Source: Terriglobus albidus (lineage in GTDB: Bacteria; Acidobacteriota; Terriglobia; Terriglobales; Acidobacteriaceae). Taken from it: a DNA stretch of 64,000 bases. The position numbers were made by a program, and so were the translations under genes. The stretch covers positions 5,394,001 to 5,458,000 of the forward strand of contig NZ_CP042806.1 in assembly GCF_008000815.1 (NCBI RefSeq), in the 5' to 3' direction. This document shows positions 1 to 8,716 of the stretch, one piece after another (position 1 is the first letter of the stretch; each line of letters starts with the position of its first letter). The notes beneath the pieces were generated by a model that worked only from the letters and a program-made list of their open reading frames with translations, did not search any database and was not told where the DNA came from.

Positions 1-826
1 CAATGCGATCACCATAGGCCACCGTTGCTGCGAGCACGAGCCCCGTGAGCGTCCATATCACCAACAGAGAAACCCATGGGATAGTCGCCCAGTTGAGCTG
101 CCATGGGCCCGCCATGGCGTGCGCTAAATCGAAATATTCCAACCATGACTGGTGTGGTTGGGTTGGCAGGTGCATCTGAACTCGCATGAGCTCTGCCACA
201 CGCACGCGCTGCATATAGAGCTGGAGCCACAGGTACGGAACTCCGATAAGTATCAGCGTGGCGAGCAAGCTTAGATAGTTACCGGGAAGCAGCGTGTAGC
301 AAAGATTGCCGAGGGCGAGCACAAAGGCACCGGCAGCCACCATCAAAGCGGCATGGAGGACCATCTGTGAAATCGAGAAGGTTTGATGAATGACCGATGA
401 ACCGAGAATGACAACGAATACGGCAAACAGGCTCAGCGCGATGCTCTCCAACAGGACCATCGCCAAGCGCGCGAATAGCCAGCGCTTGCGGCTAACCGGA
501 AGGCCTAGGCTGAACAGAGCCGTCCCGCTGGCCCTCTCGCGAATCAACCCATCAAAGGCAAAAAGAGCGGCGAATAATGCCCAGACCTGCTGCAGGTAGT
601 TGTCGTAAAGATAGTGCCAAAGATACCAGCCATATTCATGTATCCCCCACCACATTCCCGAGTGGTAGAAGTAGGGGTTCCTCAAATTCCGTACGTCTGT
701 TGCCCACCACCTGACGAGCCATGCGTGCTGCTCCATATAGAAGATGCAGACGATGGCCACGGCAGTGAGCCCCGCGATGAAGCGCACCCGTGTTTCCAGC
801 CATGCCTTGTAGAGCAGCGCGCTCAT
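1..826 (-). CDS. ABC transporter permease (3' end cut by window edge)
   Basis: Open frame on the minus strand from an ATG at 826 to the window edge, about 275 residues seen. It begins MSALLYKAWLETRVRF and has several hydrophobic stretches (near residues 15-30, 80-95, 125-145, 155-175, 180-200, 245-265), as in ABC-2 type permeases. Its ATG overlaps the TGA stop of the upstream ATPase (ATGA at 823-826), so the two are translationally coupled. With the GntR regulator and ATPase it forms the usual regulator-ATPase-permease layout of Ytr-type exporters. The substrate cannot be told. Because the C-terminus lies outside the window, further permease genes may follow. Confidence 0.82.
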   Translation of the reverse strand, partial: MSALLYKAWLETRVRFIAGLTAVAIVCIFYMEQHAWLVRWWATDVRNLRNPYFYHSGMWWGIHEYGWYLWHYLYDNYLQQVWALFAALFAFDGLIRERASGTALFSLGLPVSRKRWLFARLAMVLLESIALSLFAVFVVILGSSVIHQTFSISQMVLHAALMVAAGAFVLALGNLCYTLLPGNYLSLLATLILIGVPYLWLQLYMQRVRVAELMRVQMHLPTQPHQSWLEYFDLAHAMAGPWQLNWATIPWVSLLVIWTLTGLVLAATVAYGDRI

Positions 827-1713
827 GACCGCACCTTTACTTTTCCGAGGAATATCTCTTTCAGCGAAAGCGGCAGCACATCTATGTTTCCGGCGCGCAG
901 CATGCGAACGTGTTCGATGATTGCGTCCACATTATGGCTGGCGACCAACGAAACGGTGCAACCTTCGGTTCGGATCGTTTCGATTCCAGCCAATCGAAAA
1001 TCGCGCTCTTCGACCGGCTGTGGGAAGACGGCCTGAATGTGCCGATATTGCTCCTTCACCTGGTCCATGGGCGCGTCCAACACGAGCCGGCCGCGGTCGA
1101 TCATAAGTACATGGTCTGCGATTTGCTCCACTTCCACGATCTGGTGCGAAGAGAAGAACACAGTCGTACCTTCGGCTGTCAAAGAGACCACAATCTGTAA
1201 AACGTCTTCGATCGCAACCGGATCGAGGCCTTCCGTGGGCTCATCCAGAATTAGCAGTTCACAACCGCGCGCGAACCCTAGAAGCAGCGCGAGCTTCGTC
1301 CGCATTCCCTTGGAAAGGTGCCGGATTCTGCGCTTCGGTGGCAACTCGAACTGTTCCATCAGTCGGCGTTCGAAGGTGTGATTCCAACGCGGAAAGAATG
1401 CCTTCGTAAACTGCACGATCTGCTCGACCGTCATGTAGTCGTAAAGCCGCTTGTCTTCCGCTACGAAGGCCACTTTCTGCCGGATCAGCAGGCTTTCTTT
1501 CTCCCGGTCGATGCTGTGACCGAGGACGCTGCCCGATCCCCCAGTCGGGTGAACCATTCCCAAAAGCATCTTGATGGTCGAGCTCTTGCCTGCACCATTC
1601 TGACCCAGAAAGGCGCATACCGACCCGGACTGAACGGACAAATTCAAGCCCTGCACGGCCTCGATCTTCCCGTAGCTCTTTTTCAGTTCAACCGTTTCAA
1701 TGACTGCTGCCAC
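823..1713 (-). CDS. ABC transporter ATP-binding protein (YtrB-like)
   Basis: 296 residues. Walker A is GQNGAGKSS near residue 38, the signature is LSKGMRTKLALLLG near 133, Walker B is LLILDEPTEGLDP near 153, and the switch histidine lies in SSHQ near 190. It should energise the permease encoded just downstream. The start is a GTG at 1713 preceded by AAAGGAGG at 7 bases, a near-perfect ribosome site lying inside the end of the regulator gene, which it overlaps by 31 bases. The signature motif is the LSKGM form seen in YhcH/YtrB-type exporters rather than LSGGQ. The substrate is unknown; antimicrobial or envelope-stress export is an inference from the GntR/YtrA partner. Confidence 0.93.
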   Translation of the reverse strand: MAAVIETVELKKSYGKIEAVQGLNLSVQSGSVCAFLGQNGAGKSSTIKMLLGMVHPTGGSGSVLGHSIDREKESLLIRQKVAFVAEDKRLYDYMTVEQIVQFTKAFFPRWNHTFERRLMEQFELPPKRRIRHLSKGMRTKLALLLGFARGCELLILDEPTEGLDPVAIEDVLQIVVSLTAEGTTVFFSSHQIVEVEQIADHVLMIDRGRLVLDAPMDQVKEQYRHIQAVFPQPVEERDFRLAGIETIRTEGCTVSLVASHNVDAIIEHVRMLRAGNIDVLPLSLKEIFLGKVKVRS

Positions 1714-2102
1714 AAGCTACCTCCTTTGAAGCTCTCGGCGAGTTCTGCTTCAAACAAGCGTCGAATCTCGCCCTCGGCTAGACCCCGCTCTTTCAAACTC
1801 TCCACAAATTCGTGTACCGATCGCTGGGCATCCCGCAGATCTTCGGTCTTCGATCGGCCGCGCCGGCGAGAGGCGATGAAAGCGCCCAAACCGTGTCTTA
1901 TTTCGAGCACGTTCTCCTGCTCCAGCTCGCGATATACCTTAATCACGGTATTGGGATTGATGACCAGCGATTCGGCCAGACCGCGAATACCGGGAAGTTG
2001 ATCGCCCGGCGACAATGCGCCAGTCTCGATGGCGTGGCGAATCTGTTCCTTAAGTTGAACGTAGATGGGAACGCCGGAAGACGGGTTTGGTTTGCGAAAC
2101 AC
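1683..2102 (-). CDS. GntR family transcriptional regulator, YtrA type
   Basis: 139 residues. An N-terminal winged helix-turn-helix (about residues 9-75) contains the GntR signature PIYVQLKEQIRHAIETG...LPGIRGLAESLVINPNTVIKVYRELE, followed by a short C-terminal helical region without a large effector domain. That size and shape fit the YtrA subfamily, which represses neighbouring ABC transporter genes until cell-wall-active compounds are present. It is the first gene of a three-gene operon and starts with GTG at 2102. An inverted repeat covers the start codon (see 2100-2142), which suggests autorepression. The effector is not visible from sequence. Confidence 0.9.
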   Translation of the reverse strand: MFRKPNPSSGVPIYVQLKEQIRHAIETGALSPGDQLPGIRGLAESLVINPNTVIKVYRELEQENVLEIRHGLGAFIASRRRGRSKTEDLRDAQRSVHEFVESLKERGLAEGEIRRLFEAELAESFKGGSLWQQSLKRLN

Positions 2103-2142
2103 TGTTCTACAGTAATAGCACAGTGAACTCCCCGAGCGTCAA
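2100..2142 (-). promoter_or_regulatory. promoter and candidate operator of the GntR-ABC operon
   Basis: Reading the minus strand, a TTGACG -35-like box (2137-2142) lies 19 bases before TATTAC (2112-2117). The inverted repeat CACTGT...ACAGTG (2100-2105 and 2120-2125) surrounds the -10 and runs into the GTG start. A repressor bound here would block both RNA polymerase and the start codon. YtrA-type regulators usually control their own operon, but the pairing with this site is inferred. Confidence 0.5.
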
Positions 2143-2171
2143 GCGATATCAACGAATTTCGTTCGATCGTC

Positions 2172-3086
2172 TTAAAACTTCACTGCAGTCGCACTACCTC
2201 GCGGGTGAGGTGGCCATGGGTTCCGTACGATGGCGCCCGCCTCGCCATCCGAGCCCTTCGATTTGATCGGCTCGTACCGCAGGAAGCGCGTGGTATATCC
2301 GCTTCTGCCGCGTGCGCTGGAGCGCAGCACCTCCGCGATGGGAATTGCCGCGCGAATCAGCAGTCCATCCACGGTCTGAGAGATCGATTCGACACGCCCG
2401 AAGCGCGCGTGGATGTCTTCCATCACCGACGACATAAAAGGTGTGGGTAGGTCGATCGTCGCTTCGACCATTGGCTCCAGCACAATCGGCTTAGCCTGTT
2501 TTGCTGCCTCACGAAGGGCCATGGCGCCGGCGATCCTGAGGCTCATCTCGTGGCGGCCAACCTCATCGCAATCGCTTGTGAGCAGTGTGACTTTCAGATC
2601 GACGAGTTCGCAGCCCTGCAGAGTGCCTCCCTGTGCTGCCTCTCGCACGCCGGCTTCAATCGCCTGAACGGACTGCCTGGCAATCGCCTCATTGTCCAGG
2701 TCATAAAGAAACTGCAACCCGCTTCCGCGCGGACCGGGCTCTACCCGAAGCTTGCAATAACCATAGTTTCGGGAGCCGCCGGTATCACGGAGATACGAGT
2801 GTTCTGCTTCCGCAGAACCAAGAACTGTCTCCAGGTAGTTAACCTTCAAGTTGCCCGGTTCGGCCAGCTCTCGCTGAATGACCTTCAAGCGAAGCTCCAG
2901 GAGCTGCAATTCGTCCTCTCCACTGACGAAGAGCCTGTCGTGCTCGATGTGAACTTCGGCCCTCAGTCTGGGGTTTTCCTGGACCAGATCTTCGAGTTTC
3001 TGCCGGACGGAGGCATGCTGCTCCAACGGGATGGAATAGAGCTCAAACGAAAGAATGCGATGAACGGCTCTGCCTGGCCGAGTCAT
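2172..3086 (-). CDS. EF-G-like protein lacking the GTPase domain (domains III-V only)
   Basis: 304 residues from the ATG at 3086. That start has GAGGAGG about 8 bases upstream and is preferred over the ATG 60 bases further up. The protein aligns by eye with the last three domains of elongation factor G: domain III (about residues 10-75), domain IV (about 80-195, with VNYLETVLGSAEAEHSYLRDTGGSRNYGYCKLRVEPG) and domain V (about 200-290, ending GRSGYTTRFLRYEP). No P-loop or other G motif is present. Full EF-G proteins are about 700 residues. It follows the carbohydrate cluster on the same strand after 114 bases. A role at the ribosome, for example as a hibernation or protection factor, is possible but unproven. 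Confidence 0.8.
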   Translation of the reverse strand: MTRPGRAVHRILSFELYSIPLEQHASVRQKLEDLVQENPRLRAEVHIEHDRLFVSGEDELQLLELRLKVIQRELAEPGNLKVNYLETVLGSAEAEHSYLRDTGGSRNYGYCKLRVEPGPRGSGLQFLYDLDNEAIARQSVQAIEAGVREAAQGGTLQGCELVDLKVTLLTSDCDEVGRHEMSLRIAGAMALREAAKQAKPIVLEPMVEATIDLPTPFMSSVMEDIHARFGRVESISQTVDGLLIRAAIPIAEVLRSSARGRSGYTTRFLRYEPIKSKGSDGEAGAIVRNPWPPHPRGSATAVKF

Positions 3087-3200
3087 GGGCGTGCTCCTCC
3101 TCAACAAAACGCGAAGCCCAATCAATGATGGCAACCATTGAGCCATAGGTGAGAGGCGAAAGCAACCGAAAGTTATCTCATTGCGTAACCCTGCCGGGTA

Positions 3201-5363
3201 TCAATAACGGGTCAGGGACAAACCTCGCAGTTCGGGAGTGCACTGAATCACGACATCGCGGCCGCGACCAGTTACTCCGAAAGTAATCGTTGTCTCACCG
3301 ACCCGCAGATTCCTGACTTCGAGATCCTGCAGTGAATCCGGCAGTGCCGGGTGAGTGAGTGTAATCTGCCGTGAGATTCCATCCACCTTCAATCCAAGAC
3401 ACGCCTGAATCAGCACAAAGATGGACGCTGCAGCCCAGGACTGCGGCGCGCACGCGACCGGATAGAGGACCGGCGCCATCCCTTCTGCCCGTGAAAAGCC
3501 GCAAAAGAGCTCTGGAAGGCGATAACGATGGAAGTAGGTCGCCGAAGAGAACAACCCCTCGAAGACGCGGCTGACATGACTCGTTAAACCATAGCGCGCC
3601 ATGCCAAGTGCAATAAGGCCGTTATCGTGCGGCCATACACTGCCGTTGTGATACGACATGGGATTGTAACGTGGCGAGCTGGTAGCGACGGTCCGGATGC
3701 CCCATCCGGAATAACAGTCCTCGGTAAGTAACGTATCCGCTACGCGCCTGGCTCGCTCAGGAGTGGCGATGCCGCTGAAGAGAACCTGGCCTGCATTGGA
3801 TGAGACAACCCGACATAACCGCTTTTCCCCATCAAGGGCCAGACCATATGTTGAAAGCTCTTCACACCAGAAAGCGTCGTTAAACTTTTCCTGCAACATC
3901 TCCGCACGCCGGGTAAGCTCCGCGCAGTCATCGAAATGTCCAAGATGTTCCGCAAGAATCGCGCCGGCCCTCAGCGCGCCATAGGCATACGCCTGCACTT
4001 CGCACACCGCCAGAGCGCCATGGGCAGCACCGCCATCAGCATGAAATACAGCGTCATCCGAGTCCTTCCAGCCTTGATGGATCAGGCCGTTCGGCGCATT
4101 GCGCTTGTACTCGATAAATCCGTCTCCGTCTGCGTCGCCATACTGCTCCATCCAGTCCAGGGCGGCCCGCACAGCAGACCACAGCTCACGGACGAAATCC
4201 AGATCGCCTGTGCGTTCGTAATAGGCTCCTGCCAGCAGGACGAAAAGCGGAGTCGCGTCCACGCTGCCGTAGTAACGGCCGAAGGGCATTTCCTTGAGGG
4301 CGGCCATCTCGCCGTTGCGGGTTTCATGCAGAATCTTTCCCGGCTCCGCATCTTCCTCGGGCACCAGATCGGTGGCCTGGGTCTCGGCGAGATAGGCCAG
4401 CACTCCTTTGGCAACCGACGGATCCATCCATAGGCACTCCAGCGCCGTGACAATTCCGTCGCGTCCGAACGGCGTATTAAACCAGGGCACGCCCGCATAC
4501 GGATATATTCCGGTAGGCAGATGAGTCGACATCAGGTGCAGATCGTAAAGCGAACGCCGATACCACTCGGTGAACTGCCCGTTCGAGGAGCTCACGATCA
4601 CATCGTCTTCAGCCCGCTTTGCCTGCAGCGTAGCGATTCTCCTCTTCGCTTCTTCGAGCGGAAGCGAACCCTGTTCTGTCCGCCGTGATCGATAGCACGA
4701 GATACAGAGCACAATGGAAGTCTGTTCCCGCTCTTTGAGGTCGATACGGAAACAGGCTTCACGAGAGCATAACTCCTGCGGCGCCGGCTCGAATGTAAGC
4801 ACCGTATATCTTTCTTCATGATCGAGCCCGTCATATCCCAACCGCACCCGGTCTTTTTCGAAGACCGGCGCCTGCAACACTCCATGTCTATTCCTCGGCA
4901 AACCTCGGATCTCGAAGATGTCGGCGAAGTCGGCATCGAACCCAACTGCCAGCCCGCATTGCACTTTCTCCTGTGAGAAGTTCTCCAACTCGATGGCCAT
5001 ATAGCAGGTATTGTCGAAGACAAAGATATGACGGCTGATCCGGACCGTGTTGGGGGCCAGGGATCCACCGCTCTCATCATTGGTCTCCGTCACATCCAGC
5101 GAGTCGTTCTGATCCCGGACATACGATCCCAGAACAATAGGAGCCACTCCGTCGAGAAGCAATGAAAACCGTGAAAGAAACCTGGTCCCATCGAAGAAGA
5201 ATCCTTCTTCGCTACCCTCACCGGCACAGATGTCGCCGGAACGATCGCAAACGAGAAATGCATCCTGGTGTTTGAGCGTCTGGCGCGCCATATTCCGAGC
5301 GACAAAGGGAAGCTCCGAAGAGGGCTGGCCGGACTTCTTCTCAACATCAGGATTTGTGATCAT
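3201..5363 (-). CDS. amylo-alpha-1,6-glucosidase / glycogen debranching enzyme-like protein
   Basis: 720 residues. The N-terminal part (about 25-220, QDAFLVCDRSGDICAGEGSEEGFFFDGTRFLSRF) matches the beta-sandwich domain of bacterial debranching-enzyme-like proteins. The C-terminal part is an (alpha/alpha)6 glucosidase-like domain with conserved stretches PWFNTPFGRDGIVTALE (near 290), GWKDSDDAVFHADG (near 430) and NPMSYHNGSVWPHDNGLIALG (near 570). The expected activity is hydrolysis of alpha-1,6 branches in glycogen or a related alpha-glucan. There is no signal peptide, so it is probably cytoplasmic. Its ATG overlaps the stop of the GT4 gene (ATGA at 5360-5363). The exact substrate is uncertain, since related proteins also act on other alpha-glucosides. 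Confidence 0.88.
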   Translation of the reverse strand: MITNPDVEKKSGQPSSELPFVARNMARQTLKHQDAFLVCDRSGDICAGEGSEEGFFFDGTRFLSRFSLLLDGVAPIVLGSYVRDQNDSLDVTETNDESGGSLAPNTVRISRHIFVFDNTCYMAIELENFSQEKVQCGLAVGFDADFADIFEIRGLPRNRHGVLQAPVFEKDRVRLGYDGLDHEERYTVLTFEPAPQELCSREACFRIDLKEREQTSIVLCISCYRSRRTEQGSLPLEEAKRRIATLQAKRAEDDVIVSSSNGQFTEWYRRSLYDLHLMSTHLPTGIYPYAGVPWFNTPFGRDGIVTALECLWMDPSVAKGVLAYLAETQATDLVPEEDAEPGKILHETRNGEMAALKEMPFGRYYGSVDATPLFVLLAGAYYERTGDLDFVRELWSAVRAALDWMEQYGDADGDGFIEYKRNAPNGLIHQGWKDSDDAVFHADGGAAHGALAVCEVQAYAYGALRAGAILAEHLGHFDDCAELTRRAEMLQEKFNDAFWCEELSTYGLALDGEKRLCRVVSSNAGQVLFSGIATPERARRVADTLLTEDCYSGWGIRTVATSSPRYNPMSYHNGSVWPHDNGLIALGMARYGLTSHVSRVFEGLFSSATYFHRYRLPELFCGFSRAEGMAPVLYPVACAPQSWAAASIFVLIQACLGLKVDGISRQITLTHPALPDSLQDLEVRNLRVGETTITFGVTGRGRDVVIQCTPELRGLSLTRY

Positions 5364-6403
5364 AAGCGCCTCTCCATCTCTCGAATCCGTTTTTCATAAA
5401 GGCCGACATACCGCTCGGCCATGCGCCTGGAGGTAAACCGTTCTTCAAATCGGCGTCTGCAGCAGCGTCTACGGATGTGCTTTAGCGAAGCCACAGCGAG
5501 AACAGCATCTGAGATGGAATCCACCACAAAACCGTTGACTCCATGCTCGACAATCTCCGGCACAGCGCCCCGGTTCCAGGCAATGATCGGAGTTCCGCAC
5601 GCCAGGGCTTCAATCAATACAAGCCCGAATGGCTCAGACCATACGACCGGAAAGAGCAGACCGTAGGCATTCCCTAGCAGCTCATTCTTCTCCGCTCCTC
5701 CGACCTCTCCAACAAATGTAATGTTCTCGTTAGCTTTGAAGATCGGTCTGATCGTCTGTTCGAAATACGACCGGTCTTCGTCGTAGATCTTAGCCGCCAC
5801 CTTCAGGTGCATGTGCGCCTGCGATGCAATCTCGATGGCTTGTTCGATGCCCTTGTCCTGCGAGATACGCCCGAGGAATAACAGGTAGTCACCCGCTTGC
5901 TCCCTATACGTATGTAAGCCGGGTGGCATTCCATGATGTACCGTTCCGCACCATGCGGCCTGCGGCAACGGGCTCCGCTGGCTTTCCGAAATTGCCACGA
6001 GCGCAACCTCGGGAAAGGCCTGGAATAACTTTTCATGATCCGGCGGATGCACCAGGCCGTGAAGGGTGGTGACCGACGGCACCTGAAGCCGGCCGACCAG
6101 GGGAAAATGGACATAGTCGCAATGGAAATGGACCACATCGAACTCGTCCGCGTGCCGCAACACCTCTTCAACCTGCAGAACGTGATGTGGCAGCGTCTCG
6201 CGACACGAGACATCCTGCCACAGCGCCCGCTCGCAGGAAGAGATCAACCTGGCATTCGTACGTGAGTCGCCGCTGGCGAATAACGTGACCTCGTGCCCCA
6301 TGGAGACAAGCTCTTCCGTCAGCCAGGAGACGACGCGTTCCGTGCCGCCATATCGTGCAGGCGGCACGCTTTCAAAGAGAGGGGCAACCTGTGCGATTCG
6401 CAT
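5360..6403 (-). CDS. glycosyltransferase family 4 (group 1)
   Basis: 347 residues of GT-B type. The N-terminal domain starts MRIAQVAPLFESVPPARYGGTERVVSWL, typical of GT4 enzymes with the GGxER loop. The C-terminal nucleotide-sugar domain shows LFLGRISQDKGIEQAIEIA (near 172) and the E-x7-E region EPFGLVLIEALACGTPIIAW (near 255). It probably transfers a hexose from a nucleotide donor. It sits between the unclassified glycosyltransferase gene (13 bases away) and the debranching-enzyme gene (4-base overlap), so the three probably form one operon for making or trimming a glucan or compatible glucoside. The product is not identifiable from sequence. Confidence 0.9.
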   Translation of the reverse strand: MRIAQVAPLFESVPPARYGGTERVVSWLTEELVSMGHEVTLFASGDSRTNARLISSCERALWQDVSCRETLPHHVLQVEEVLRHADEFDVVHFHCDYVHFPLVGRLQVPSVTTLHGLVHPPDHEKLFQAFPEVALVAISESQRSPLPQAAWCGTVHHGMPPGLHTYREQAGDYLLFLGRISQDKGIEQAIEIASQAHMHLKVAAKIYDEDRSYFEQTIRPIFKANENITFVGEVGGAEKNELLGNAYGLLFPVVWSEPFGLVLIEALACGTPIIAWNRGAVPEIVEHGVNGFVVDSISDAVLAVASLKHIRRRCCRRRFEERFTSRRMAERYVGLYEKRIREMERRL

Positions 6404-6415
6404 GCTCGTCCCGCA

Positions 6416-7822
6416 CTAGCTCAGTTGGACCATCGGCAGGCCCTGACGTGTCTTCTGGAAGTAGCAGATCTCAACCAGCGTCGGCCATAGCTCTAGAGAA
6501 GACCGTATCGATGCAATCGCGTCGTCTACGATGCGAACCAGGTTGTGCTGGAAGAAGTCAGACTCGAAGCCATAGAAGGCCTTCTGCAGATTTGCAGCGA
6601 ATAAGCGTAGCGACTCCGCACGTTCCTGTGTAGGTGCTCTCTTCACTGCATCCAGGGCACGCGCATGCAGGCCGGTGATCTTGCCAAGGATTTCTTCGGC
6701 ATCCTCGGCTGCCAACTCACCCCGATACTCAAACGTGACACTGAGCTCGTCGATACAGGTGACCGAGTCGCGTATCTTCCGCTTCAACAGGTTTGCAATC
6801 TCTTCATTCAATACCTCGGAGGCGGGTGGATTCCGCATGTAGTTGCTCTTGGTGTGATGCTGCGCCGCATCGACATGAGCCGCCACAATGCCTTCCTGCT
6901 GGATCCAGATGCGATAGATGTAGTCCTCGAAACGAAGCCGGGTGGGAAAGAATGGAGGCAAGCCGAAGCTATTGTCATAGCCTGCGACGCCACAATCCAT
7001 GCGCCAGTTCTTATTCGTCAGAACAGGGCGGAAGTTCTCGAGAACGTAGAGATCATTCAGATCGTCGGGGCTTAGCTGCTCGTCGTTGCCGAGAAACATC
7101 TCAACAAAGTCGATCGCATCGATGTCGTTCGTTCCTGAGCGGAAGGTCTGGGCCATCTTGACGATGTCGCCGTCACGCACCCGGCCGCGCTCCAGCCGCA
7201 TACTGTTCTCTTCGGCCAGCCCTTTGGAGGCGTTGGTCTCCAGTTCCATCGCCGTGTCGACCAGAAGCTCGCCGCGTTCGTAATTTTCTGGGACGTCCGC
7301 GCTCTTCTTTCCGAGCACGTCCAGAAACGCCGACATAATGTCGAAGGACTTCCGGTTGTATCCGTTCTGGCCGACGCGATGCAGCTTGCCTCGGCTCACT
7401 TCGTCGTACTCCAGAGACTCGGGGCTGTCCTGCACCAGGGCATATGGCCTCATGTCATCGTCGGAGCTGATCATCAGGCCGCCCAGCGTATACATCAGGG
7501 TATAGTTGCGATTTCCTCCGTAGCTTGGGCGGAAGAGGTTTTTGACCAGAGGCTCAAGGCGTTTGTTCCTCAAGCGCGAGTTGACGTAAGTAAGGAATTC
7601 TTCTTTCTGCCGTGGGCCTACATAGAACAGATCGGAGCGTGTCTTGATCTCCTGCAACAGCGGGAAATACTTTTCGAAGTTTGCTGGGGTGGAATCATCA
7701 AACACGATAATCGTGGGCGAGTGTCCGTTACGCCAAAAGTGATCGTCGTACTCCCGGATGGTTTCGCGTACATCTCTCAGGCGATGTGTCGGTATGACAA
7801 AGTAACTGTCCGGATCATGCAT
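6416..7822 (-). CDS. glycosyltransferase-like (GT-A-type) protein, unclassified
   Basis: 468 residues. The start at 7822 has AGGGA 6-7 bases upstream. The N-terminus (YFVIPTHRLRDVRETIREYDDHFW...TIIVFDDS) resembles the nucleotide-binding start of GT-A enzymes. The acidic SSDDDMRPY motif near residue 118 could be the DxD metal site. The second half is charged and helical, with FRPVLTNKNWRMDCGVAGYDNSFGLPPFFPTRLRFEDYIYRIW in the middle. I do not recognise a named family. First gene of the glycosyltransferase/debranching cluster. Transfer of a sugar in the same pathway is inferred from context and the DDD motif. Confidence 0.65.
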   Translation of the reverse strand: MHDPDSYFVIPTHRLRDVRETIREYDDHFWRNGHSPTIIVFDDSTPANFEKYFPLLQEIKTRSDLFYVGPRQKEEFLTYVNSRLRNKRLEPLVKNLFRPSYGGNRNYTLMYTLGGLMISSDDDMRPYALVQDSPESLEYDEVSRGKLHRVGQNGYNRKSFDIMSAFLDVLGKKSADVPENYERGELLVDTAMELETNASKGLAEENSMRLERGRVRDGDIVKMAQTFRSGTNDIDAIDFVEMFLGNDEQLSPDDLNDLYVLENFRPVLTNKNWRMDCGVAGYDNSFGLPPFFPTRLRFEDYIYRIWIQQEGIVAAHVDAAQHHTKSNYMRNPPASEVLNEEIANLLKRKIRDSVTCIDELSVTFEYRGELAAEDAEEILGKITGLHARALDAVKRAPTQERAESLRLFAANLQKAFYGFESDFFQHNLVRIVDDAIASIRSSLELWPTLVEICYFQKTRQGLPMVQLS

Positions 7823-7993
7823 ATTCCCTGTTCACTCCCTGGCTGCATCACTAGCAGCCAGAGACTATTGAACAGAGAAAAGCATCAAAAAGGCATATGG
7901 ATTTGCTTTACAACTCCATCAAGCTAGGCGTGGTGAATCTGAAATTCGCAACATAGGCCATGAACGGCCTCGCCGTCCGAAGCGTTGAAAAAA

Positions 7994-8057
7994 CAGGCCC
8001 TTCACGAATCACTCCAGCGAACAAGTTCGCTGAGGACCCGAACGTTCAGGATGACAA
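7994..8057. repeat. dispersed repeat copy (ccagcgaacaag type)
   Basis: A ~64 bp segment with the imperfect hairpin CCAGCGAACAAGTTCGCTGAGG, then GACCCGAACGTTCAGGATGACAA. A closely matching copy is at 33451-33516 and fragments occur near 49920, 51585 and 53970. It lies in the 265-base gap upstream of the glycosyltransferase gene and downstream of the 113-residue ORF. Confidence 0.7.
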
Positions 8058-8087
8058 CATTTTTGATAACACTTTAGACTCATGACA

Positions 8088-8429
8088 CTAGGCGCAGGCG
8101 ATCCGTGTCTCCCAGCGCCAGACGCGTATTGTGTCGAGCAGCTTCGTTCGAGACAACTCTGTAATGCCGATGCGAGCGGCTCCGGTGATGGCATGCAACG
8201 GCCGTATGGCCATGGCATGCTGCGGGCCGGGACAAATACGGAGAAATACACCGGCGTGGGACCTTAACCTGCGAGAGTAGTCTCCGCAGGCAAGACGCAA
8301 TTCGCCCCCGGAACCGATATATGGCAATGCATATACGGCACACTGGCCTTCGTTAAAAAGCTCCTGAATAAGCTCTTCCACCAGCGTGGCCTGACCTTCG
8401 GGAAACTCAATGCCATGAATGTACGGCAT
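8088..8429 (-). CDS. hypothetical protein, 113 residues
   Basis: Starts MPYIHGIEFPEGQATLVEELIQELF. The ATG at 8429 has AGAGGAGG about 8 bases upstream, so translation is well supported. No signal peptide, membrane segment or recognised motif. The N-terminal half looks helical and acidic; the C-terminal half is basic and ends WRWETRIACA. It stands alone on the minus strand between the glycosyltransferase cluster and the TIGR03435 gene. Function unknown; it may be lineage-specific. Confidence 0.5.
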   Translation of the reverse strand: MPYIHGIEFPEGQATLVEELIQELFNEGQCAVYALPYIGSGGELRLACGDYSRRLRSHAGVFLRICPGPQHAMAIRPLHAITGAARIGITELSRTKLLDTIRVWRWETRIACA

Positions 8430-8553
8430 GGATAGAACCTCCTCTGACTCACATTACGAGGAAGTCACTAAGAAAGGCGTAAAGGCCGAACGCCGTAAAT
8501 ACTTACAGCGTTCTTATACTTTTCCTCTATCATTCGTTGGTTCTCAGTGAGAA

Positions 8554-8664
8554 TCATTTGCTGCCGGCGCGGTGACTGTCGAAGGCAAGCGTCTTCTCGA
8601 TGGCCTTCTCGACCAGAGGCTCCATCGACACATAGCCTTCGGCCGTGGGATGAAGACCTGCGGT
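8554..8664 (-). pseudogene. C-terminal remnant of an SGNH/GDSL-type hydrolase
   Basis: The minus strand encodes AGLHPTAEGYVSMEPLVEK followed by AIEKTLAFDSHRAGSK and a TGA at 8554-8556. This matches the C-terminal end of GDSL/SGNH esterases, where a DGxHP motif supplies the catalytic histidine. Here the aspartate is replaced by alanine, and an in-frame TAA at 8665-8667 cuts it off from anything upstream. No N-terminal GDS block is visible nearby. It is best read as a decayed gene end. The rest of the 8430-8716 gap holds nothing recognised. Confidence 0.6.
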
Positions 8665-8716
8665 TTAGGCCTGCGCGGGTCGCCCGCTAATCTGCTAGCC
8701 GAAGTCGCTCTCACAA

